Shown here one piece after another: positions 58,835-64,000 of a stretch of DNA of 64,000 nt. This DNA comes from JAJNPS01 sp031378845 (GTDB lineage: Bacteria; Pseudomonadota; Alphaproteobacteria; Rhodobacterales; Rhodobacteraceae). A program made the position numbers and the translations under genes. The stretch is from assembly GCA_031378845.1 (NCBI GenBank), contig JANNES010000007.1, positions 1 through 64,000 of the forward strand, given 5' to 3'. Position 1 is the stretch's first letter. Each line of letters begins with the position of its first letter. The notes beneath the pieces are model-generated. The model was not told the origin of the DNA. It made no database searches and was given only the letters and a program-made list of their open reading frames with translations.

Positions 58835-60553
58835 TCAGACGCGAAACTGCAACCGATAAAGCCCCGCATAAATCCCGTTCGTGGCCAGAAGTTCGTCATG
58901 CGTGCCTTCTTCGACGACGCGGCCCTTGTCCAGCACGACGATGTGATCGGCCTGCCGCACGGTGGCCAGCCGGTGGGCAATCACGAGCGTGGTGCGACCT
59001 TGACTTGCATGCTGCAAGGCGGTGCTGACCAGCGCCTCGGACGCCGCATCGAGGCTGCTGGTTGCCTCGTCCAGCAACAGGATCGGCGCGTCCTGCAACA
59101 GGGCGCGGGCGATGGCGACGCGCTGTCTCTGGCCGCCCGACAGACCCGATCCGCGCGGCCCCGCTGCGGTATCCAGGCCGTCGCTTAGGCGTGGCAGAAA
59201 TTCCGACACCAGCGCATTGTCGAGCGCGTGCTGCAAGCGTGCCGCATCAATGCCGTCGCGACCGAGGGTCAGATTCTCGCGGATCGGCTCGTCGAAAAGG
59301 GCGGTGTCCTGGCTGACCGACGCCACCATCCGGCGCTGGTCGGCCAATGCGATTTGCGCGCAATCCACGCCGCCGATGCGCAGCGCACCGCTTTGCGGTT
59401 CCAGCAATCCCGTCAGGAGGTGCATCACCGTTGATTTGCCCGCACCGGACGCGCCAACCAGCGCCGTCATCTGACCGGCACGCGCGGTGAAGCTGATGCC
59501 GTTCAGCACGGGCTGATCCTTATAGGCAAAATGGACGTCATCGAGGACGATTTCAAGCGCGCCGGCCGCAGGCAACGCCGCGCTGACCGCAGGGCGACCG
59601 GTGATGGCACGCGTGTCAAGCAACCCAAAGACCCGCTCAAGGCTTGCCGCCGCGATCTGCCAGACCCCGGCAAGATCCCCCAGCCGCCGGAGCGGCTGAA
59701 ACGTCAGCGACATCGCCGTGAAAAAGGACATGAATTCGCCCACTGTCCGATCGCCTTGCGCGACCTCGCGTCCGCCCAGCATCAAGACGGCGAAAAAGCC
59801 GACGCCCGTGACCACGTCGATCAGGGCCGGTGTGGTCGCCCGCGCCACGGCGGCGCGGACCTCGGCGCGCAGGATGCGCGCGGTCACTTTGTCAAAGCGG
59901 GCCGCCTGATAGGCTTCCATCCGGTTGAGTTTGACCGCCTGAATGCCGTGAAAGATTTCGTCCAGACGGGTGGTGCGCTGGCCGACCTGATCGCGCAGCA
60001 TGGTCGCCTTGCGACGCAGATAGCGCTGCAACACAAGCACGGGAATGAGCAAGAGAGGTGCGCCGACCAAGGCCGCAAGCGTCCAGATCGGGTCAATCAT
60101 GATCGCCACGACCAGAAGGCTGATCAGCGCGACGAGGTCGCGCGATGCCCCCATCAACACCGTGCTCCAGGCGCTTTGGGCTACCAGTGCGTCGCCTTGA
60201 ACACGCTCGATCAGCGCGCCGGGAGAGTTGGCGTGAAAGAACGACCCATCCAGCGTCAGGATGTGACGCAAAAGGTCGCCTTGCATCACGGTGGCGGCTG
60301 ATTGCGTCACGCGCGTGATCAAGGCCTTTGAGATCACCGAGGTGGTCGCGCGCACCAAAAACAGCCCAAGGATGCCGAAACCAACCCAGATCAGGGCGCT
60401 GGCATCGCCGCCCGGGGCAAAGACGGTGTCGAAAAGAGGCTCCAGAAGGTAGCTGAGCAGGCCGAGCGTGCTGCCTTCGATCACCATGACGATCGTCGCC
60501 AGCACCAGTGTCCAGGTATGCCGCTGGATGTAGCCACGCCAGAGGCGGGCCAT
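58835..60553 (-). CDS. MsbA-like ABC exporter (fused membrane and ATPase)
   Basis: A 572-residue half-transporter. It has six membrane helices in the first 320 residues, then an ATPase with Walker A GASGAGKSTVM, signature LSGGQRQRVAIARALL, Walker B ILLLDEATSSLD and switch HRLATVRQ. These features fit lipid A or other hydrophobic-compound exporters (MsbA type). The start MARLWRGYIQRHTW at 60553 is preferred to upstream in-frame codons. Substrate unknown. Confidence 0.92.
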   Translation of the reverse strand: MARLWRGYIQRHTWTLVLATIVMVIEGSTLGLLSYLLEPLFDTVFAPGGDASALIWVGFGILGLFLVRATTSVISKALITRVTQSAATVMQGDLLRHILTLDGSFFHANSPGALIERVQGDALVAQSAWSTVLMGASRDLVALISLLVVAIMIDPIWTLAALVGAPLLLIPVLVLQRYLRRKATMLRDQVGQRTTRLDEIFHGIQAVKLNRMEAYQAARFDKVTARILRAEVRAAVARATTPALIDVVTGVGFFAVLMLGGREVAQGDRTVGEFMSFFTAMSLTFQPLRRLGDLAGVWQIAAASLERVFGLLDTRAITGRPAVSAALPAAGALEIVLDDVHFAYKDQPVLNGISFTARAGQMTALVGASGAGKSTVMHLLTGLLEPQSGALRIGGVDCAQIALADQRRMVASVSQDTALFDEPIRENLTLGRDGIDAARLQHALDNALVSEFLPRLSDGLDTAAGPRGSGLSGGQRQRVAIARALLQDAPILLLDEATSSLDAASEALVSTALQHASQGRTTLVIAHRLATVRQADHIVVLDKGRVVEEGTHDELLATNGIYAGLYRLQFRV

Positions 60554-60882
60554 CAGCTCTCGCGACCCGTAGCGGGTGGCTGTCAGCTGTTGCGAGGGCC
60601 TGGAAGCTTGGGTCAAGGGGCGCGCGGGGCCTATTTGGAACGCCGCTCTTTTATCGCGAAAGGGCGGCCTGGCGCAAGGCGCGGTCGGTCGTGGGCGCAA
60701 TCGGCGGCGATCACGGATGCCGGCTGTGTTTCGCGGGGTTGACGCGCAAGACCCGTCTTTGGTGTGACCGTCGGGCGTCTGCAAGGTCTTCGGAGCGGCG
60801 GTCGGGGGTTTGACGGCCTGCACGGTTGACCTTGATCCGCGCAACGCTTAGCCAGAGCAGCCATCATCTGGAGTGCCCGGTC
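60554..60882. other. divergent promoter region, no gene seen
   Basis: This gap separates the ABC exporter and aminotransferase genes, which run apart. The sequence is GC-rich, and I recognise no gene or clear operator in it. Confidence 0.5.
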
Positions 60883-62088
60883 ATGACCCTTGCCAACGGC
60901 CAGAATTACCTTGCGATCCCCGGCCCTTCGCTGGTGCCCGAACGTGTCATGCGCGCGATGCACCGGACCGCGCCGAACCTTTACGGACCTGAGCTGATCA
61001 CGCTGACCGAAGGCCTGGTGGCGGATCTTTGCACGGTCGCGGGCACGACGCAGAACATGGCCATGTATATTGGCAACGGCCATGCGACATGGGAAGCGGC
61101 AACCACCAACATGTTCAGCCGGGGCGAGGCGGCGCTGGTGCTGGCCTCGGGGTATTTCGGGCTGCATTGGGCGGCCCAGGTCCAGGCGATGGGGGTTGCG
61201 GTGGAGGTCATGGATCATGGCCGGTGCGCACCTGCCGACGCCGCCCAGCTGGAGGCACGGCTGCGCGCCGACAAGCGCCATGCCATCAAGGCGGTGCTGG
61301 TCACGCATGTCGATACCGCGACCTCGATCCGCAATGACATTCCGGCCTTGCGTGCGGCGATGGATGCGGCGGGCCATCCGGCGCTGTTGGTGGTGGATTG
61401 CATCGCAAGCTTGGGCTGTGACGCGTTCCGCATGGATGACTGGGGCGTCGATGTGACGCTTGCGGCCAGCCAGAAGGGGCTGATGACGCCGCCCGGCATG
61501 GCCTTTGTGTGGTATTCCGACCGCGCGCGCGACAGGTGTCTGGGCGCGGACCTGTCCACGCCCTATTGGGCGTGGGGGCCGCGCACCCGTCCGGCAGAAT
61601 TCTGGGCATACTGGAACGGCACAGCACCCACGCATCACCTTTACGGTCTGCAGGAGGCGCTGACGATGATCCTGCGCGAAGAGGGTCTGGCGCAGGTCTG
61701 GCACCGGCATGAGGTTCTGGCGCAGACCGCCTGGGCTGCGTTCGACGCCTGGTCTGCGGGCAATCCGTCCATCGCGATGAACGCCGCCGATCCCCGGCAC
61801 CGGGGCCGGTCGGTGACAGCGGCACGGTTGGGCGCGCCATGGGGCCTTGCCTTGCGCAACTGGACCGAGGCCAAGGCTGGCCTGACCTTGGGTATCGGAC
61901 TCGGGATGGGCAGCCCCGAGGATCCGAAAGCAGAAGGCTATCTGCGGTTGGCGCATATGGGACATGTGAACGCCCATATGACGCTAGGCGCGCTGGCGGT
62001 GATGGAGGCGGGGATGCGGGCCTTGGGTATTGCACATGGGCCGGGCGCACTGGATGCCGCCGCAGCGGTCGTCGCAGGGGGCGCGTGA
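60883..62088 (+). CDS. class V aminotransferase (serine/alanine-glyoxylate type)
   Basis: A 401-residue PLP enzyme. It begins MTLANGQNYLAIPGPSLVPE and contains TNMFSRGEAALVLASGYFG, the VDTATSIRNDIP loop and the PLP-Lys segment LAASQKGLMTPPGM (Lys near residue 201). These are typical of serine-glyoxylate and alanine-glyoxylate aminotransferases. A role in glyoxylate or photorespiratory-like metabolism is plausible. CTGGAGTG supplies the ribosome site. Confidence 0.88.
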   Translation: MTLANGQNYLAIPGPSLVPERVMRAMHRTAPNLYGPELITLTEGLVADLCTVAGTTQNMAMYIGNGHATWEAATTNMFSRGEAALVLASGYFGLHWAAQVQAMGVAVEVMDHGRCAPADAAQLEARLRADKRHAIKAVLVTHVDTATSIRNDIPALRAAMDAAGHPALLVVDCIASLGCDAFRMDDWGVDVTLAASQKGLMTPPGMAFVWYSDRARDRCLGADLSTPYWAWGPRTRPAEFWAYWNGTAPTHHLYGLQEALTMILREEGLAQVWHRHEVLAQTAWAAFDAWSAGNPSIAMNAADPRHRGRSVTAARLGAPWGLALRNWTEAKAGLTLGIGLGMGSPEDPKAEGYLRLAHMGHVNAHMTLGALAVMEAGMRALGIAHGPGALDAAAAVVAGGA

Positions 62089-62984
62089 GACAGCCGCGTC
62101 TGGCGGCGCAACGCGTGCTGGTGCGCATCCAGCCCAGCGCGCGGTCCCGGTCTTGTGGTCATAAAGCGAGATATGGATGGCCGAGGCGATCAGCAAGGCC
62201 ACGCCCAGAACCGTCCAGCGATCCGGCAGATCGTTGAAAAACCACCAGCCGACAACGGTCGTCATGATGATTTCCTTAAAGGCGAGCGGTGCCAGCAGCG
62301 AGGCCTCGGCCTGTTCATCGGCCAGCGTGATCAGACTATGCCCGATGGTCGCGATCACGCCGATGCCCGCCAGCATTGTCCATTGCACTGCCGGCGGCGG
62401 TGTCCAGATAAAGGGCAGTGCAAGGCAGCTCAACGAAGCCCCGATGACGCAGGTCTGAAAGGTCAGCACCATCGCCTCGGCGGCGCTCGCGATGTGGCGG
62501 GTCATCACGAAATTGGCCCCGAGCGATACCCCTGAGGCAAGGGCAAAAGCGTGCTGGGGTTCAGATCGACAAGGCCGGGCCGGATGATGATCATGGTTCC
62601 CGCAAAGCCGACCGCCACCGCAATCCAGCGGCGCATGCCGACGGTTTCGCGCAGCAAGAGGGCCGACAGCACAACGACAACCAGCGGATTGACGAAAAAG
62701 ATCGCAAGTGCCTCGGCGATGGCCAGATGCTTCAGCGATTGAAAGAAAAGCCGGGTGGCCGCAAAGAGAAGAATGGCGCGCGCCAGATGGTGGAAGGGCC
62801 AGGCTGGGCAAAACGCCCACAGACCTTGCGCGCGTACGGCAAAGGGCAGCGACATCAGCGCGCCGAACATCGCGCGCGCCCAGACGATCATCAGGATCGG
62901 CATGCCTTGCTGACCCAGGAACTTTGCCGGAACGTCGATGAACGGCAGGACCGCCATCGCCAAAATCATGAGACCGACGCCCAC
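61984..62984 (-). pseudogene. EamA-family transporter with a one-base frameshift
   Basis: A drug/metabolite exporter of about 10 membrane helices is split over two frames. The first ends its match at IIIRPGLVDLNPSTLL; the second resumes with FALASGVSLGANFVMTRHI. One missing base in the CTTTT run near 62549-62553 joins them. It begins at GTG 62984. The remaining C-terminal frame runs over the last 105 bp of the aminotransferase on the other strand, longer than a normal end for the family. A sequence error is possible. Confidence 0.7.
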
Positions 62985-63117
62985 GATCGGCCGTTCAAGG
63001 TTTGCAGCGGCGGGCGTCCTGCATGGTCCTGTCGTTCTGGTGCCCAGCTAAGCGGCAAAGCAGCATTGGTTCTGTCGCGATTGCGGCCTTGGTGATTGAT
63101 CCCGCGGACCGGTGTTC

Positions 63118-64000
63118 TCAGCCCTGCTTTGCGCGTGGGTGATCATCTTGCAGATAGGTCGCGATGATGCTGTCAAAGCTGGCATCGGCAACAAAGCCAA
63201 GTGCCTTGGCGCGGGCGGGGTCGAAGTTCCCCGCCCAGTTGCCGACGATAGCGGCGATGGTCGGGTCAGGTGCAATTCGGATCAGGTCCACGGCCTTTTG
63301 CCCCGCTACGCGGCGCAAGGCCTCGATCTGCTCGGCTACGGTTGCCGACAAGCCCGGCATGTTCAGCGCGCGGCGGGGACCGACAAGGGTGGTGTCCAGA
63401 AGCGCGGCATGCACGAAAAAGTCGGTGGCGCGGCGCGGGCTGGCGAACCAGTGGCGGATCGTGTCGCGCACCGGCAAGGTCGCGGGCAAGCCGTTGAGGG
63501 GCTCGCGCAGGATGCCAGAGAAAAAGCCCGACGCGGCCTTGTTGGGCGCGCCCGGCCGGATGCAGATCGTGGGCAGCCGCAGCGACAGCCCGTCAAAGAT
63601 GCCGCGCCGGGAATAGTCGCTGATCAAAAGCTCGGTCATCGCTTTTTGCGTGCCATAGCTGGTCAGCGGCGTGGGGTGAAAATCATCGGGGATCGGGTCG
63701 GGGAAGGGCGCGCCAAAGACCGCCAGAGATGACGCAAAGACCAGTCGCGGGCGATAGAACGGCAGCGCGCGGATGGCCTCAAAGAGGGCACGGCTGGCAT
63801 CGAGGTTGACCGCGTAGCCCTTGTCGAAATCGGCCTCTGCCTCACCCGAGACCACGGCGGCGAGGTGAAAGATCACCTCGGGCCTGTGGGCGACAAGGCG
63901 GCTGGCAACCGTTGGATCGGCCAGATCGACCGCCAGCGCCTCGCCGGGGATCTTGACGGGGGCGGGCGCCACCACATCGGCCAGCGTCAGCCCGGTGGCA
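63118..64000 (-). CDS. NAD-dependent epimerase/dehydratase, partial
   Basis: The start lies outside the window. The visible 290-plus residues are a short-chain epimerase-type fold: VIFHLAAVVSGEAEADFDKG, then FASSLAVFGAPFP and the active-site YGTQKAM (Tyr-xxx-Lys). The pattern resembles D-erythronate dehydrogenase DenD. Substrate is not provable without the N terminus and operon. Confidence 0.8.
   Translation of the reverse strand, partial: ATGLTLADVVAPAPVKIPGEALAVDLADPTVASRLVAHRPEVIFHLAAVVSGEAEADFDKGYAVNLDASRALFEAIRALPFYRPRLVFASSLAVFGAPFPDPIPDDFHPTPLTSYGTQKAMTELLISDYSRRGIFDGLSLRLPTICIRPGAPNKAASGFFSGILREPLNGLPATLPVRDTIRHWFASPRRATDFFVHAALLDTTLVGPRRALNMPGLSATVAEQIEALRRVAGQKAVDLIRIAPDPTIAAIVGNWAGNFDPARAKALGFVADASFDSIIATYLQDDHPRAKQG

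Noticed and set aside
1..64000. tRNA or rRNA genes
   Set aside because: No cloverleaf or conserved rRNA core was recognised by eye. A dedicated tRNA/rRNA search was not possible here.

Overview
The window looks like a chromosomal segment of an anoxygenic phototroph of the family Rhodobacteraceae (Rhodobacter clade). The main evidence is a carotenoid/bacteriochlorophyll block followed by pufQBALMX. PufX, and the absence of a cytochrome gene pufC after pufM, are hallmarks of Rhodobacter-type reaction-centre operons. The DNA is GC-rich and genes are packed, often with ATGA stop/start overlaps. No rRNA, tRNA, CRISPR array, transposase or phage gene was recognised.

Layout. 0.1-5.1 kb: an arginine/ornithine catabolic pair (ocd, arginase) divergent from an Lrp-type regulator, then ccmF-ccmH. 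5.2-8.3 kb: the two acetolactate synthase subunits behind a classical attenuator (Leu/Ile/Val leader peptide plus terminator), and a VOC protein. 8.4-12.3 kb: a tripartite TRAP transporter split into two convergent units that share an operator-like inverted repeat. 12.3-20.6 kb: VOC protein, bpt, two tandem DUF2852 proteins, a glycosyltransferase-like gene, glnE and small genes. 20.6-23.5 kb: eda and edd behind a LacI-family-type operator. 23.8-35.9 kb: housekeeping and accessory genes (lipoprotein, RlmI-like methyltransferase, PIN protein, M48 protease, VTT protein, a VWA/MoxR pair, DksA-like protein, FAD monooxygenase, xthA, A-type Fe-S carrier).

37.1-52.1 kb: photosynthesis block. crtD-crtC run leftward. 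crtE-crtF-bchC-bchX-bchY-bchZ-pufQ-B-A-L-M-X and then dxs run rightward. TGT-N12-ACA sites for PpsR/CrtJ lie between crtD and crtE and, as a pair 8 bp apart, before bchC. The genes supply GGPP, carotenoid tailoring, the late bacteriochlorophyll steps, the light-harvesting 1 and reaction-centre polypeptides, and the DXP that feeds isoprenoid and phytol synthesis. 52.2-64 kb: a pcm-like methyltransferase, tolC, a PopZ-like protein, efp, ygfZ, an MsbA-like exporter, a class V aminotransferase, an EamA transporter and a partial NAD-dependent epimerase.

Most notable: (i) two abutting perfect 22-bp palindromes directly before bchZ, the second burying its Shine-Dalgarno sequence, preceded by an 11-bp-phased repeat; (ii) a 24-codon ORF exactly bridging bchX and bchY by stop/start overlaps; (iii) the ilv attenuator; (iv) three places where a gene is broken or unstartable by about one base (moxR, EamA, crtC), which could be real lesions or sequence errors.
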